Numbered from the stretch's first letter, positions 16,737 through 29,561 are shown. The stretch: DNA of 33,304 nt from Geobacteraceae bacterium (GCA_020201305.1 JAIVHC010000162.1:1-33304), one strand, 5' to 3'. Numbers and translations: made by a program. The notes: a model not told the origin generated them from the sequence alone.

Positions 16737-17705
16737 CTACTCCCCGGACTTGCTTTCCGCGACGATGGTCATGGCCCGGAATTTGTCGTAGCGCTGCTCT
16801 ACCAGTTCTTCGGGAGAAAGCTCCATTAGCTCATCCAGATGGTGTTTCAGCTGTTCCTTGAGTTTTTCGCACGCCAGAGGAACATCGTTATGCGCTCCGC
16901 CGAGAGGTTCAGTCACCACTCCATCAATGACACACCCCAGAGCATCAATATCCGTGGCAGTGAGTTTCAACGCCTCTGCTGCCTGGGGCCCCTTAGTGCC
17001 GTCACTCCAGAGAATGGCGGCACACCCTTCAGGAGAGATAACCGCATACACAGAATACTCCATCATCAGCACCCGATTGCCCACCGCAATGGCCAGGGCT
17101 CCCCCTGAACCACCCTCGCCGGTAATGGTGACAATAACCGGAACTTTTAACGCTGCCATCTCGCGCAGATTCCGGGCTATTGCTTCAGCCTGGCCACGCT
17201 CTTCTGCTCCGATACCCGGATATGCCCCCGGTGTATCCACAAATGTAAAAATGGGTAAGCCGAACTGCTCTGCCATCTTCATAATCCGCAATGCCTTGCG
17301 ATACCCTTCCGGGTTGGGCATACCGAAATTTCGCACCACCTTTTCCTTGGTGTCACGCCCCTTCTGGTGCCCAATTACTGCGCAGGGTTGTCCATCAAAT
17401 CGTGCAAAGCCACATACCAGCGCCGGATCATCCGCAAAAGCCCGATCGCCGTGGAGCTCAAACCAATCGGTAAAGATCCCGTTTATATAATCCATGGTAA
17501 AGGGTCTGCGTGGGTGCCGAGCAAGCTGGGTGCGCTGCCAACGGGTAAGTTTGGAGAAAATATCTTCGCGCAATTTCTCAGCTTTTGCTTCCATCTTCTT
17601 TAATTCACTACTGAAATCCACATTTTCAGTGGAATATTCGCGCAGTTCGTAAATCTTTTTGTCCAGATCGACCAGAGGCTTCTCAAAATCCAGATATGCC
17701 AGCAT
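16737..17705 (-). CDS. accA: Acetyl-CoA carboxylase carboxyltransferase subunit alpha
   Basis: A 322-residue subunit that, with AccD, transfers the carboxyl group from carboxybiotin to acetyl-CoA to form malonyl-CoA, the first step of fatty acid synthesis. The N-terminal helix region ([16 protein letters not shown]) and the crotonase-like core are recognisable, with [65 protein letters not shown] and [20 protein letters not shown] at 17705 is favoured by AGGAG with 7-nt spacing. The gene lies 205 bp downstream of dnaE, in the same direction, as in many Proteobacteria, and upstream of rlpA. Confidence 0.97.
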   Translation of the reverse strand: MLAYLDFEKPLVDLDKKIYELREYSTENVDFSSELKKMEAKAEKLREDIFSKLTRWQRTQLARHPRRPFTMDYINGIFTDWFELHGDRAFADDPALVCGFARFDGQPCAVIGHQKGRDTKEKVVRNFGMPNPEGYRKALRIMKMAEQFGLPIFTFVDTPGAYPGIGAEERGQAEAIARNLREMAALKVPVIVTITGEGGSGGALAIAVGNRVLMMEYSVYAVISPEGCAAILWSDGTKGPQAAEALKLTATDIDALGCVIDGVVTEPLGGAHNDVPLACEKLKEQLKHHLDELMELSPEELVEQRYDKFRAMTIVAESKSGE

Positions 17706-17910
17706 TGTAAATCTCCTATGGCGCCGTTTGGTGCTATCGTGACACAAGGTGGGTCATGTTAATTATCCGCATCATGTTCGAAGAAGAGCACAGTTTTACT
17801 TATATTTAAAAACAATATTAAGTGGAAGAGTAAATGTCAGGATATCCATCGAGCTTCTTTGGCTCGAGCATGCTCCTATACGCGCTATTATTTCAGGCAT
17901 ACTATAGAAT

Positions 17911-20900
17911 TCATTCGAATGTGACAACGTTATATCCGAACAATTTTTCTACTGCCTGCACAAATTCGTCACTCGCGGCAACGCCAAGTTCCTGCGCCGC
18001 GGCGATGCTGGTCTCGCTACGATTAGGAATAACCACCATCAACTCCACCTTACAGGTGCCGCTGTAACGCATCATTGTATGTTTGAGTTGGCGCAGGTGA
18101 TCTTCCGTCAATCCCGGAGTACTCAATCTTATTTTCACTTTACTGGTCTGGCGCTCTTTCACCATATCCAGGGGAATAATTTCGTTAGCAAGAATCTTAC
18201 TGCTCTCTTCCCCTGCATCCAGGGTACCGTACACCATAAGGGGTTCATCGGTATCGAGATATTCAGCTGCGGCCTGAAACGCCTCCGGAAATACCACTAC
18301 TTCCACGGAACCGGCGAGATCCTCCAGGGTTATGAAAGCCATGCGGTCGCCCTTTTTGGTCATAAGTTCCTTGGAAGCGGCAACCATACCGCACACCCTT
18401 ACCTCCGATTTGTCCGCCATATCTGCGAGACCGGTGCTGTTGCAGGTTGCAAAGTTTTTGATATCCGCGGCATGGCGCGAGAGGGGATGTCCGGTAATGT
18501 AAAAACCCAGGGCCTCTTTCTCGCACTGCAGCAATTCCTTATCCGACCACTCATCCACATCGGGAAGATCTGTATAACCATTGCCACCGTGAGAAAGCAT
18601 CTCATCGATCTCAAACAGCGATTCCTGCCCTTGCTGGCGCTCGCGCTGGATCTTCTGCCCGATCTCCATGGCCTCTTCCAGGGCGAGCATATACTGGGCG
18701 CGCTTACCCCCGAGGGAATCAAACGCACCGCACCGAATAAGGGCTTCTACCACCTTTTTATTTACCTTACCCAGATCCACGCGTTCGCAGAAATTGTGCA
18801 GCGACTCAAACGCGCCCTCCTCTTCGCGCACACGGATAATGGATTCCAGGGCGGCGCTACCCACACCTTTTACCGCGCCCAGACCAAAGCGGATGGCATT
18901 CTCGTACACGGTAAATGTGCGGATCGACGCGTTGATATCCGGGGGAAGCACGTCGATCCCCATGGCACGCACCTCGGCGATATTCTTAATCACCTTGTCG
19001 GTGTTTTCCATATCCTCGGTCAGAAGCGCGGCCATAAACTCCACCGGGTAGTGGGCTTTGAGGTATGCGGTCTGATACGCAATCAGTGAATATGCCGCTG
19101 AATGCGACTTGTTGAAGCCGTAGGCGGCAAATTTAGCCATCAGTTCAAAGACCGCTTCGGCCTTTTTCTCATTGAGTTTGTTTTCCCGTACTCCGGCCAT
19201 GAAGAGCTCTTTTTGCTTCTCCATCTCCTCGGCTTTTTTCTTTCCCATGGCGCGGCGCAACAGATCCGCACCTCCAAGGGAATAATTCGCGAGGACCTGG
19301 GCAATAAGCATTACCTGCTCCTGGTACACAATTACCCCATAGGTGTCATCAAGGATAGGCTCAAGCTGCTCGAAATCGTACACAATTTTCTTTTTGCCGT
19401 GTTTGCGCAGGATGAAATCATCCACCATTCCAGATCCGAGGGGGCCGGGACGATACAGTGCACATGCAGCTATGATGTCCTCAAAACAGTTCGGTTTGAG
19501 CTTGACCAGGAGTTCCTTCATTCCGGATGATTCGAGCTGAAATACCCCGGTAGTGTCGCCATGGCATAAAAGTTCGTAGGTTTTGGCGTCATTCATATCG
19601 ATCTTATCCAGATCGAAATCCGGCTTGGTTGCCACGTGGATCAGTTCGAGTGCCTTGTCGATAACGGTAAGGGTTTTCAAACCGAGAAAATCGAACTTAA
19701 CCAGGCCGATTTTCTCCACATAACTCATCACAAACTGAGTTGCCTGACTCCCTGATTTAGGATCGGTGTACAGGGGCAGATAGTCAGTTAGGGGCTCAGG
19801 GGTAACCACAAGCCCGGCTGCATGGGTAGAAGCATGCCGGGTCAGCCCTTCAAGGCGCAGGGCAATACTGATCAGTTCCTTGACACGTACATCCTTTTTA
19901 GCCAGTTCCTGCAGACGGGGCTCCTGCTTCAGTGCCTCATTGAGGGTGATATTGAGCACTGTGGGCACCATCTTGGAAATCTTGTCCACTTCGCCGTAGG
20001 GCATATTCAGGGCACGCCCCACATCGCGGATAACCCCTTTCGCCCCCAGGGTTCCAAAGGTAATAATCTGCGCCACATTAGGCTCGCCGTATTTCTGCTG
20101 CACAAAGCGGATAACCTCTTCACGCCCGTAGATGCAGAAATCCACATCGATATCCGGCATGGAGATCCGCTCCGGATTCAGAAAGCGCTCAAACAGCAGG
20201 TCATAGGGCATGGGGTCGATATCTGTGATACGGATGGCATATGCCACCAGACTGCCGGCGGCACTCCCGCGCCCCGGCCCGACCGGAATATTCTGATCCT
20301 TGGCCCAGTTTATAAAGTCGGCGACAATGAGAAAATAGCCTGGGAATCCCATACTGATGATGGTTTCAAGCTCTCGCTCGAGACGTATGCGGTAATTTTC
20401 TTCATCTTCGGGGCCGAAATCGGGTTTCAACTCTTTGATTGACTCGATGCGCTCCTTGAGACCCGCATGCGACATCTCCGTTAACACCTCATCCAGGGTT
20501 TTGTCCGCAGGTTTTTCATACTGGGGAAAATGGTAGGTATTGAAATCAAATTCCACATTGCAGCGCTGCGCAATCTCTACCGTGTTGCTGACCGCCTCGG
20601 GCACATGGCTGAAGAGTTCACGCATCTCATCCGCACTGCGGACATAGAAACCATCGTTAGGAAAACGCATGCGCTTCTCGTCGTCCATACTTTTGCCGGT
20701 CTGTATGCACAGCAACACCTCATGTGCGTACGCATCTTCACGTGTGAGGTAGTGGCAGTCATTGGTCGCGACCAGGGGGATCCCGAGTTCATTACCGAGT
20801 TCAATCAAGCCGGAATTAGCCGTAGCCTGATCCGGGATATTGTTTTCCTGCAGTTCCAGATAGAGGCGATCCTTGTCAAAAATACGCGCCATCTCGGCAG

Positions 20901-21387
20901 TGCGATTTCTGGCTTCATCCATCCCTCCGAGATTGATCAGGGTGGGTATTTCTCCCCCCAGACACGCAGTCATAGCAATAAGCCCTTCATTGTGGGCTTC
21001 GAGCAGCTCCCAGTCGATGCGCGGCTTGTAGTAGAATCCCTCGCGGTAGGCGGCAGACACCATCTGGCACAGATTTCTGTACCCCACCTGATTTTTACAC
21101 AAAAGCACCATATGGTAGGCCGCTTCGGATGATCCGCGCGCGTTCTTCTTGTCAAAGCGGCTTGAAGGCGCAACATACACCTCGCACCCGATAACAGGCT
21201 TCACTCCGGCAGCCACAGCCTTGGTATAGAACTCTACCGCCCCGAACATATTGCCGTGGTCGGTTACCGCCACCGCCGGCATATTGAGCTCTTTTACCCG
21301 GTTAACCAGCTCGGGAATACGGATGGCACCATCGAGCAGGCTGTACTGACTATGCAGATGTAAATGGACAAAATCGGCGTGTTTCAT
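17911..21387 (-). CDS. dnaE: DNA polymerase III subunit alpha
   Basis: A 1158-residue replicative polymerase catalytic subunit, full length for the DnaE1 class. The N-terminal PHP domain begins HLHLHSQYSLLDGA and keeps metal-binding-like histidines. The palm carries PDIDVDFC, holding two of the catalytic aspartates, and the KFDFLGLKTL segment carries the third. Helix-hairpin-helix (about 830-900) and OB-fold (about 980-1070, VRVCGMVAASKELMTKKGD) regions follow. ATG at 21387 gives the usual N-terminus MKHADFVHLHLH; an upstream TTG would add nine residues with no family match. It has no proofreading domain, so a separate DnaQ is expected elsewhere. Confidence 0.98.
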   Translation of the reverse strand: MKHADFVHLHLHSQYSLLDGAIRIPELVNRVKELNMPAVAVTDHGNMFGAVEFYTKAVAAGVKPVIGCEVYVAPSSRFDKKNARGSSEAAYHMVLLCKNQVGYRNLCQMVSAAYREGFYYKPRIDWELLEAHNEGLIAMTACLGGEIPTLINLGGMDEARNRTAEMARIFDKDRLYLELQENNIPDQATANSGLIELGNELGIPLVATNDCHYLTREDAYAHEVLLCIQTGKSMDDEKRMRFPNDGFYVRSADEMRELFSHVPEAVSNTVEIAQRCNVEFDFNTYHFPQYEKPADKTLDEVLTEMSHAGLKERIESIKELKPDFGPEDEENYRIRLERELETIISMGFPGYFLIVADFINWAKDQNIPVGPGRGSAAGSLVAYAIRITDIDPMPYDLLFERFLNPERISMPDIDVDFCIYGREEVIRFVQQKYGEPNVAQIITFGTLGAKGVIRDVGRALNMPYGEVDKISKMVPTVLNITLNEALKQEPRLQELAKKDVRVKELISIALRLEGLTRHASTHAAGLVVTPEPLTDYLPLYTDPKSGSQATQFVMSYVEKIGLVKFDFLGLKTLTVIDKALELIHVATKPDFDLDKIDMNDAKTYELLCHGDTTGVFQLESSGMKELLVKLKPNCFEDIIAACALYRPGPLGSGMVDDFILRKHGKKKIVYDFEQLEPILDDTYGVIVYQEQVMLIAQVLANYSLGGADLLRRAMGKKKAEEMEKQKELFMAGVRENKLNEKKAEAVFELMAKFAAYGFNKSHSAAYSLIAYQTAYLKAHYPVEFMAALLTEDMENTDKVIKNIAEVRAMGIDVLPPDINASIRTFTVYENAIRFGLGAVKGVGSAALESIIRVREEEGAFESLHNFCERVDLGKVNKKVVEALIRCGAFDSLGGKRAQYMLALEEAMEIGQKIQRERQQGQESLFEIDEMLSHGGNGYTDLPDVDEWSDKELLQCEKEALGFYITGHPLSRHAADIKNFATCNSTGLADMADKSEVRVCGMVAASKELMTKKGDRMAFITLEDLAGSVEVVVFPEAFQAAAEYLDTDEPLMVYGTLDAGEESSKILANEIIPLDMVKERQTSKVKIRLSTPGLTEDHLRQLKHTMMRYSGTCKVELMVVIPNRSETSIAAAQELGVAASDEFVQAVEKLFGYNVVTFE

Positions 21388-21504
21388 GGGAAAATCCGTT
21401 GTCGAACAAGGCAATTGGTGAAATGGATGTACTCAACGTAAACGCTGCTGCAACGTGATCAGGGCGCAAGACTGCCGGGCCGCACTATAAACCCGGTTTC
21501 CGAC

Positions 21505-22092
21505 TCAAGCCAGGGGATCGATGCCAGACTTCTGTAACATACTTGTGAGGGAAATAAGAGGAAGGCCGATGAGGGCGGTGTAGTCGCTTCCCGTTACCTG
21601 TTCCATGAGCGCGATGCCCAGTCCTTCAACCTTGAAGGATCCGGCACAATCGAAAGGACGTTCGCGCTCCAGATATGTTCTGATCTGGGCGGAACTCAGG
21701 GCACGCAACACCACAGTGGAGACAGCACTGGCAACCTGGGTATGCCCTGTGACGGAATCTACCAATGCCAGCCCGGTATAGAAGTGGTGTTTTATCCCCG
21801 CCATACGCTCCAATTGGCGTTGTGCGCCGAGCATATCTCCTGGTTTCCCCAGAATACGCCCGGAGGCATCGCAAAAAACCTGATCCGAGCCGATAATAAG
21901 TGCATCAGAACAGGTATTTACCAGACTGCGCGCTTTCCCCAGCGCCAGGTGCTTCACCTGCAACTCCGGGGCTACCCCCTGATCAATGGTTTCGCTGAAT
22001 TCAGGGGAGAGCGCCTTGAAGTCGAGGCCCAGGCGCGAGAGAAGCTCTTTGCGGTAGGGGCTCGAAGATGCGAGAATTATAGATCGCTGCAC
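21505..22092 (-). CDS. Maf-like nucleotide pyrophosphatase (YceF type)
   Basis: A 195-residue Maf/HAM1-superfamily enzyme that hydrolyses nucleoside triphosphates to monophosphates and pyrophosphate as a housecleaning step. It has the N-terminal signature LASSSPYRKELLSRLG, the IIGSDQV motif with the catalytic Asp, and the C-terminal GLPLISL. GSDQV, with the other residues visible, points to the YceF (m7GTP) subgroup rather than YhdE, an assignment made from motif memory. GTG at 22092 is chosen because GGAG lies 9 nt upstream; TTG at 22107 would add five residues but has no site. It sits between dnaE and the broken phosphomannomutase, same direction. Confidence 0.88.
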   Translation of the reverse strand: MQRSIILASSSPYRKELLSRLGLDFKALSPEFSETIDQGVAPELQVKHLALGKARSLVNTCSDALIIGSDQVFCDASGRILGKPGDMLGAQRQLERMAGIKHHFYTGLALVDSVTGHTQVASAVSTVVLRALSSAQIRTYLERERPFDCAGSFKVEGLGIALMEQVTGSDYTALIGLPLISLTSMLQKSGIDPLA

Positions 22093-22154
22093 TGGTACAG
22101 TCTCCAATTTAATACTGATATGATGCGCACCCGAGGCTTGAAGGTCGGAGCTGC

Positions 22155-23454
22155 CTATTTATTCTGCCAGCGCTCAAGCCATTCCAGAATTTCGCGGGTT
22201 TTCTCTTCCATCAATTCCTTATCCGCGCGACTCTCGACATTGAGACGCACGACCGGCTCGGTATTGGAGCTGCGCAGGTTCCGGAGCTAATTCACGCTCC
22301 AGCGTCTTTAGCGCTTCGGGGGCATTGTTCACCTCGCGGTTGATTTCCCCACTCGCCGGATATGCCGCAATACATTCCTGCACTAACTGCGACAGGGGCT
22401 TTTTACTTTTTGCCATCAACTCCAACACCAGCAACCACGGAATCATGCCGCTATCGCAGTAGGAAAAATCGCGGAAATAGTGATGCGCACTCATCTCCCC
22501 GCCGTAAATCGCGTCCTCGGTACGCATGCGCTCTTTGATGAAGGCATGCCCGGACTTACTCTGCACCGCCGTTCCGCCGCCGGCTTTCACAATATCCAGG
22601 GTGTTCCACACCAGACGCGGGTCGTGGATGATTTTCGCCCCGGGCTCCTTATCCAGGAACGCCGCCGCCAGCAGCCCTACAATGTAGTACCCTTCGATAA
22701 AATTGCCCTGTTCATCAAACAAAAAGCAGCGGTCAAAATCTCCATCCCACGCAACCCCCACATCCGCGCCATGTTCCAACACGGCTTTAGAGGTTGCCTC
22801 ACGGTTCTGCGTCAGCATCGGATTGGGGATGCCGTTAGGAAATCTGCCGTCAGGCTCGTGGTTAATCTTGAGCATCTTACACGGAAGATGGGGTTCGATA
22901 GCGTCGAGGGTCGGACCCGCACACCCATTGCCTCCGTTCACCACGACCTTGAACTCCGGCAGGTCCAGGGTATCCAGATAGGAGAGCAGATGCTTTACAT
23001 AGGCTTCACGTACATCCAGGCTCTGCACGGTACCAAAACGATCCGGATCGTCGAATTCGGCGACCTCGGCTATTTTACGGATCTCCACCAGGCCGGTATC
23101 GGCACTGATGGGTCGCGACTCTTCGCGCACCAGTTTAAGCCCATTATAGTCCATGGGATTATGGCTTGCAGTAACCATAATGCCGCCGTCCATCTTCTCG
23201 TGGAAGGTGGCGAAATACACCTCTTCGGTGCCACACTGGCCGATATCGTACACATCCACCCCGGACTCGGTCAGGCCAAGGCACAATGCCTGGGTCAAAA
23301 GCGGACTGGTCAGACGCACATCATACCCAACTACAACACGTTGCGGTCGTAGATGTTGCGCATATGCACGCCCGATGCGGTAAACCACCTCTTCATCCAG
23401 TTCATCGGGAATTCTACCGCGAATATCGTATGCCTTAAAACAGGTTAGTTCCAT
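22155..23454 (-). pseudogene. Phosphomannomutase/phosphoglucomutase, frameshifted by a short deletion
   Basis: An alpha-D-phosphohexomutase of the CpsG/ManB type (interconverts mannose-6-P and mannose-1-P). The main frame (23454 to about 22284) holds the phosphoserine loop [13 protein letters not shown], the metal loop DGDFDRC and the sugar-binding [12 protein letters not shown]. At about 22280-22284 the reading shifts: the true C-terminus [18 protein letters not shown] and on to its stop at 22155 continues in another frame, and about 20 residues that family members have before NLRSSNTEP are missing. As written, the main frame ends at 22219 with a wrong tail and lacks the phosphate-binding RSSNTEP loop, so the product should be inactive. 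It could be a real deletion or a sequence error. Confidence 0.85.
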
Positions 23455-23574
23455 GGACGATCCTTTTGGTTTGCAGTTACGATTAGTGGATAAGTTTTTG
23501 CGACATCACCAAGTGTACCCTGAGGCATTATCGGGGTCAAACATGGAAAGCCCCCTTCACATGTTTCTTTCTTA

Positions 23575-24165
23575 TTATCCGTCTTGCGCGATGATATGTC
23601 GCGCTGCAGCGCGCAGGTCATCACACACGGCTATACGCTCAGTCTCCTGCCATTTCAGCACTGTAGATTTCTCGCAGGTTTTACCCCCATATCCGGTCCG
23701 CACAAGGATAGGATGACACCCGGCACCCAGCCCCGCTTCGAGATCAGCTACCTTATCCCCCACCATGTAGGATGTTGCAAGATCGATGTTTAGATCCTGC
23801 GCTGCCTCGAAGAGCAACCCCGGTTCCCCCTTGCGACATTTACACGCACGGGTAAACCGGCCGTTTCCTGCGCTTGGATGATGAGGACACATGTAGAACG
23901 CGTCAACATGGGTAAAATATCCCTGCAATTGATTCTGCATATAGGTGTGCAGACGTTCAACCTGGGCAGCGTTGAAGTACCCGCGCGCGATCCCGGACTG
24001 GTTGGTAACCACCACCACCAGAAACCCTGCGCGTTTCAAAGCGCGAATCGCTTCAGGAGCGCCGGGAATAAACGCAAAATCGCGCTTATCAACGAGGTAA
24101 TCCTTCTCAATATTGATGGTGCCGTCCCGATCCAGGAATACGGCACGGTGTTGCCTGGTACACAT
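23575..24165 (-). CDS. gmhB: D-glycero-D-manno-heptose 1,7-bisphosphate 7-phosphatase
   Basis: A 196-residue HAD-family phosphatase that removes the C7 phosphate from heptose bisphosphate on the route to ADP-heptose for the lipopolysaccharide inner core. The HAD motif FLDRDGT has catalytic D12 and D14. Motif II VTNQSG, a Cys/His zinc loop (CPHHPSAG and then ACKCRKGEPG) and motif IV MVGDKVADLEAG are present. These features and the length match GmhB. It lies in the same direction between guaA and the phosphomannomutase, with 120 bp to the latter. The neighbouring sugar-phosphate mutase fits a surface-sugar context. Confidence 0.93.
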   Translation of the reverse strand: MCTRQHRAVFLDRDGTINIEKDYLVDKRDFAFIPGAPEAIRALKRAGFLVVVVTNQSGIARGYFNAAQVERLHTYMQNQLQGYFTHVDAFYMCPHHPSAGNGRFTRACKCRKGEPGLLFEAAQDLNIDLATSYMVGDKVADLEAGLGAGCHPILVRTGYGGKTCEKSTVLKWQETERIAVCDDLRAAARHIIAQDG

Positions 24166-24193
24166 GCGGACATCCTATCTGCTATTATTCAGC

Positions 24194-24230
24194 AAAGAAA
24201 ATGGCCACGAAGTTCAACCAGGTGGCCATT
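24194..24230 (-). terminator. Intrinsic terminator downstream of guaA
   Basis: On the minus strand AATGGCCAC pairs with GTGGCCATT across a 13-nt loop, followed by the U-rich run TTTTCTTT. It lies between the guaA stop (24248) and the gmhB start (24165), so it should end or attenuate the guaA transcript before gmhB. Confidence 0.7.
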
Positions 24231-24247
24231 CTATGAGTTAATTAACG

Positions 24248-25807
24248 CTATTCCCACTCAATCGTTGCGGGGGGCTTGCTGGAGATATCGTAGGTTACAC
24301 GGTTGATCCCCTTTACCTCGTTGATAATCCGATTGCTGATACGCGCCAGATCGGCATAAGGCATGGGATACCAGCCTGCGGTCATGAAATCCTTGGTTTC
24401 CACCGCCCGTAGCGCGACCACGTATTCGTAGCTCCGTCCGTCTCCCATCACGCCTACGCTTTTAACGGGTAAAAACACCGCAAATGCCTGGCTGATCTTG
24501 TCGTAGTGCCCACTGGTAAACAGCTCCTCAATATATATGGCATCCGCCTGACGTAGAATATCCGCGTATTCCGGCTTTACCTCGCCGAGGATACGTACCC
24601 CGAGACCCGGGCCCGGGAACGGATGGCGCCACACCATACCACGGGGGAGACCGAGTTCTTCCCCGATGGCGCGTACCTCGTCTTTGAAGAGTTCTCGCAA
24701 TGGTTCCAAGAGTTTGAGTTTCATATGTTCGGGCAGACCACCGACATTGTGATGACTTTTGATGTTTTGCGCCTTGCCGGTCTTCGCTCCGGCAGATTCG
24801 ATGACATCGGGATAGATGGTTCCCTGCGCGAGCCACTTTACCCGGGGCAGATTGGCAGCATGTGCATCGAACACATCTATAAACAATCCACCAATTATCT
24901 TGCGCTTCTGCTCTGGATCAGTCACCCCTTTCAGAGCACTCATGAAGCGTTCCTGCGCGTCCACCCGGATAACCTTCACCCCCAGATTTTCTGCAAAGGT
25001 CGCCATCACCTGATCCCCTTCGTGGAGACGCAACAGACCATTATCCACAAATACACACGTCAGCTGATCACCAATGGCACGATGGATAAGTGCCGCCGCT
25101 ACCGAGGAATCCACGCCGCCGGAAAGCCCCAGAACCACGTGATCATCGCCAACCTGGGCCTGAATTCGCGCCACCGCATCGTCAATAATACGCCCAGGAG
25201 TCCATTTGCCGGTGCAGGCACAGATTTTACGCACAAAGGTGTTGAGCAGCTGTTCTCCGCGCGGAGTATGGTTCACCTCGGGATGAAACTGAACCCCATA
25301 CAGACGACGTTCCACATTCTGCACCGCACATACCGGCGCATTTACAGTACCTGCGACAACCTCGAACCCCGGCGCCACTACATCCACATGGTCGCCGTGG
25401 CTCATCCACACATGGCTGCTGCCATCGATAAAGAACTCATCAAACAGCGGTCCCGGCTGCCCTTTAGCCTGCAGTTCCGCATGTCCGTACTCACGTTTCC
25501 CGGCCGAAACTACATTGCCACCGAAATGGCGCATCAAGAGTTGCATGCCATAGCAGATCGCCAACACCGGCACGCCGAGCTCGAACAGGGCCTCCTCTAC
25601 GGCCGGAGCGCCCTCTTCGTACACCGACTTCGGACCGCCGGAGAGGATAATTCCGTTGGGGGCAAACTGCTTGATGCTTTCAAGATCCATATCAAAGGGA
25701 TGTAACTCACAGTACACATGCGCCTCTCTGACCCTGCGCGCAATCAACTGGGTGTACTGGGAACCAAAATCCAGAATAAGGATCCGTTCGCTGTGAAGAT
25801 CAGCCAT
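24248..25807 (-). CDS. guaA: GMP synthase (glutamine-hydrolysing)
   Basis: A 519-residue enzyme that converts XMP to GMP using ATP and glutamine-derived ammonia. The class I glutaminase triad is C85 (AICYGMQLL), H175 and E177 (GVQFHPEV). The ATP-pyrophosphatase P-loop is SGGVDS (229-234), and the C-terminal dimerisation domain ends [11 protein letters not shown], as is usual. The start at 25807 follows AGGAG with good spacing. guaB lies upstream on the same strand, 283 bp away; the gap holds a cloverleaf repeat and a perfect hairpin rather than a tight operon junction. Confidence 0.98.
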   Translation of the reverse strand: MADLHSERILILDFGSQYTQLIARRVREAHVYCELHPFDMDLESIKQFAPNGIILSGGPKSVYEEGAPAVEEALFELGVPVLAICYGMQLLMRHFGGNVVSAGKREYGHAELQAKGQPGPLFDEFFIDGSSHVWMSHGDHVDVVAPGFEVVAGTVNAPVCAVQNVERRLYGVQFHPEVNHTPRGEQLLNTFVRKICACTGKWTPGRIIDDAVARIQAQVGDDHVVLGLSGGVDSSVAAALIHRAIGDQLTCVFVDNGLLRLHEGDQVMATFAENLGVKVIRVDAQERFMSALKGVTDPEQKRKIIGGLFIDVFDAHAANLPRVKWLAQGTIYPDVIESAGAKTGKAQNIKSHHNVGGLPEHMKLKLLEPLRELFKDEVRAIGEELGLPRGMVWRHPFPGPGLGVRILGEVKPEYADILRQADAIYIEELFTSGHYDKISQAFAVFLPVKSVGVMGDGRSYEYVVALRAVETKDFMTAGWYPMPYADLARISNRIINEVKGINRVTYDISSKPPATIEWE

Positions 25808-25826
25808 GATTACTCCTGGTAGTATC

Positions 25827-25841
25827 GCAAAAAATCATAGT
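25827..25841 (-). repeat. Match to one end of the 152-bp MITE
   Basis: The string TCGCAAAAAATCATA is identical to the right-hand end region of the 152-bp element (revcomp of 177-191 and equivalent in copy 2). It lies about 20 bp upstream of guaA. The rest of the element is absent. It may be an end left by excision or deletion, or a chance match to an A-rich string. Confidence 0.35.
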
Positions 25842-25848
25842 TTAAAGC

Positions 25849-25876
25849 GCAGGGGCAATTCAAGAATTGCCCCTGC
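25849..25876. other. Perfect hairpin in the guaB-guaA gap
   Basis: GCAGGGGCAATTC is followed by AA and by its exact reverse complement GAATTGCCCCTGC, giving a 28-bp near-continuous palindrome that forms a stem of about 12 bp. On the minus strand it lies in the guaA leader, with only a short TTTAAAC after it, so it is a weak terminator candidate. It could be an RNA stability or attenuation hairpin, or a protein-binding operator. Confidence 0.6.
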
Positions 25877-25946
25877 AATCAACCTAATAAAACCATTTCA
25901 GTAAAAAAAAGATTGTAACTGTTCACCACAGTTTAAAATAGCCTCA

Positions 25947-26059
25947 GGTGGTAGAGCCATGGTTCCCGGTGGAAGGGTGTCTGGCTCACGGATAGAGCCA
26001 GTCAAGCCTCAGGACGAGTTTATGCGTCCCTGGAACCGGGGATCATGGCTCTTTCCACC
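25947..26059 (+). repeat. Cloverleaf-like palindromic element, copy B
   Basis: A 113-bp element between guaB and guaA, related in plan to 8804-8908. The outer stem pairs GGTGGtAGAGCCATG with CATGGCTCTttCCACC, continuing as TTCCCGG/CCGGGGA. Inside are a hairpin CTGGCTC-ACGGATA-GAGCCAG and a second one, GGACG-AGTTTATG-CGTCC. Junction strings TGGAAGGGTGTCTG, CAGTC and GTCCCTGGAA match those of copy A almost exactly, while each stem has different bases on both arms that still pair. It lies antisense to the gua genes. Confidence 0.7.
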
Positions 26060-26090
26060 CCTGTAGTGAATAATTACAAAATATTCTCTA

Positions 26091-28415
<2,325 letters not shown>

Positions 28416-28435
<20 letters not shown>

Positions 28436-29492
28436 AATTTTCAGACCTGCCTTCCTGTGTTGGTATGTATTCTACTTTATGGCGTCGCAAAAACTCACCA
28501 ACTGCAGCGTCCGCAAAATCGGCACGAGTCTCGCCGGGGAACCCCACAATTATGTCGGTGCTCAGGCGAATTTGCGGGCAGCAGCGCCGCAGCTCTTCAA
28601 CCCGGTGAAGATACTCGGCACGGGTGTAACCGCGCTCCATGGCCTGTAAAACACGCTCGGAACCGCTCTGGAGCGCCAGGTGCATCTGCGGGCACAACTT
28701 AGGCAGGGTGGCAAAACACTCTATAAGCTCCGGACTGAGATCTTTCGGATGGGAAGAAGTGAAACGGATGCGCTCAAGCCCTTCAAGGGCATGCACAGCA
28801 TGGAGCAATTGTGCAAAGCTTATTTCGCCAGGGCTGGTAAGGCCATAGGAATTTACATTCTGCCCCAGAAGGGTGACTTCACGCACCCCCTGCTCTACCA
28901 GCGCTTGCACCTCGGTGACGATTTCGTCGCTGCTACGGCTTACCTCACGCCCACGCACATAGGGGACAATACAGTAGGTGCAGAAATTGTCGCATCCCTG
29001 CATGATGGTGACAAACTTGCTCACCGCATTCGCACTGCTGCGCACGGGGAATTCATCAAAGCGTGCAGAACTGTGGTTAAACGCAGTTTCACAGCGTTTG
29101 TGCCGCGATGTTTCGACATCCCGCACCATTTCTGCAAGTTTGTGCACATTGTGGGTTCCGAACACGATATCCAGACACGTCACCTCGTCGAGGAGACGTT
29201 CGCGCTCCTGCTGCGCCACACAGCCGCCCACGGCGATAATCAGTTCGGGGTTTTTATCTTTCAGGGGCTTAAAACTCCCAAGATGCCCATAGACCTTACG
29301 CTGTGCTTTATCTCGCACTGAGCAGGTATTAAGGATAATGAGATCGGCATTCTCGGGGGTATCAATCTGATGGTATCCGATATCGGCAAGCAGGGAGGCG
29401 ATCCACTCGGAATCCACCACATTCATCTGACAGCCAAATGTTTCCAAATAAAGATTTTTATATGTTCTGTTTTTATATGTTCTGCTGCACAT
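28416..29492 (-). pseudogene. miaB: MiaB tRNA methylthiotransferase, C-terminus missing
   Basis: MiaB adds the 2-methylthio group to i6A37 of tRNAs. The N-terminal UPF0004 domain (ETFGCQMN, NTCSVRDKA, GGCVAQQ cysteines) and the radical SAM cluster motif GCDNFCTYCIVPYVRGRE are intact. Similarity stops after DIIVGFPGETRADFAD; about 130 residues, including the end of the radical SAM barrel and the TRAM domain, are absent. The reading then runs into TTTTTGCGACGCCAT (28493-28479), identical to the end of the 152-bp MITE, and stops inside the M42 gene start. ATG 29492 has GAGG 9 nt upstream; a tandem RTYKN repeat follows it. Confidence 0.85.
28479..28493 (+). repeat. MITE end fragment within miaB remnant
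   Basis: ATGGCGTCGCAAAAA is identical to the left terminal repeat of the 152-bp element (51-65). The bases beyond (CTCACC) do not match the element, so only the end is present. It sits exactly where MiaB coding similarity ends, suggesting that an element insertion or a recombination at its end produced the truncation. Confidence 0.6.
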
Positions 29493-29561
29493 GCTGCCCT
29501 CGCCTAATCCGGCTAAAACATTCGGTAAATCCCGTGAATAGACCAAAAGGAGTGCTAAAAG

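Noticed and set aside
18079-19089. 336-residue open frame opposite dnaE
   Set aside because: Antisense shadow; the dnaE frame is full length and motif-complete.
24623-25705. 360-residue open frame opposite guaA
   Set aside because: Antisense shadow of GMP synthase with no recognisable domain.
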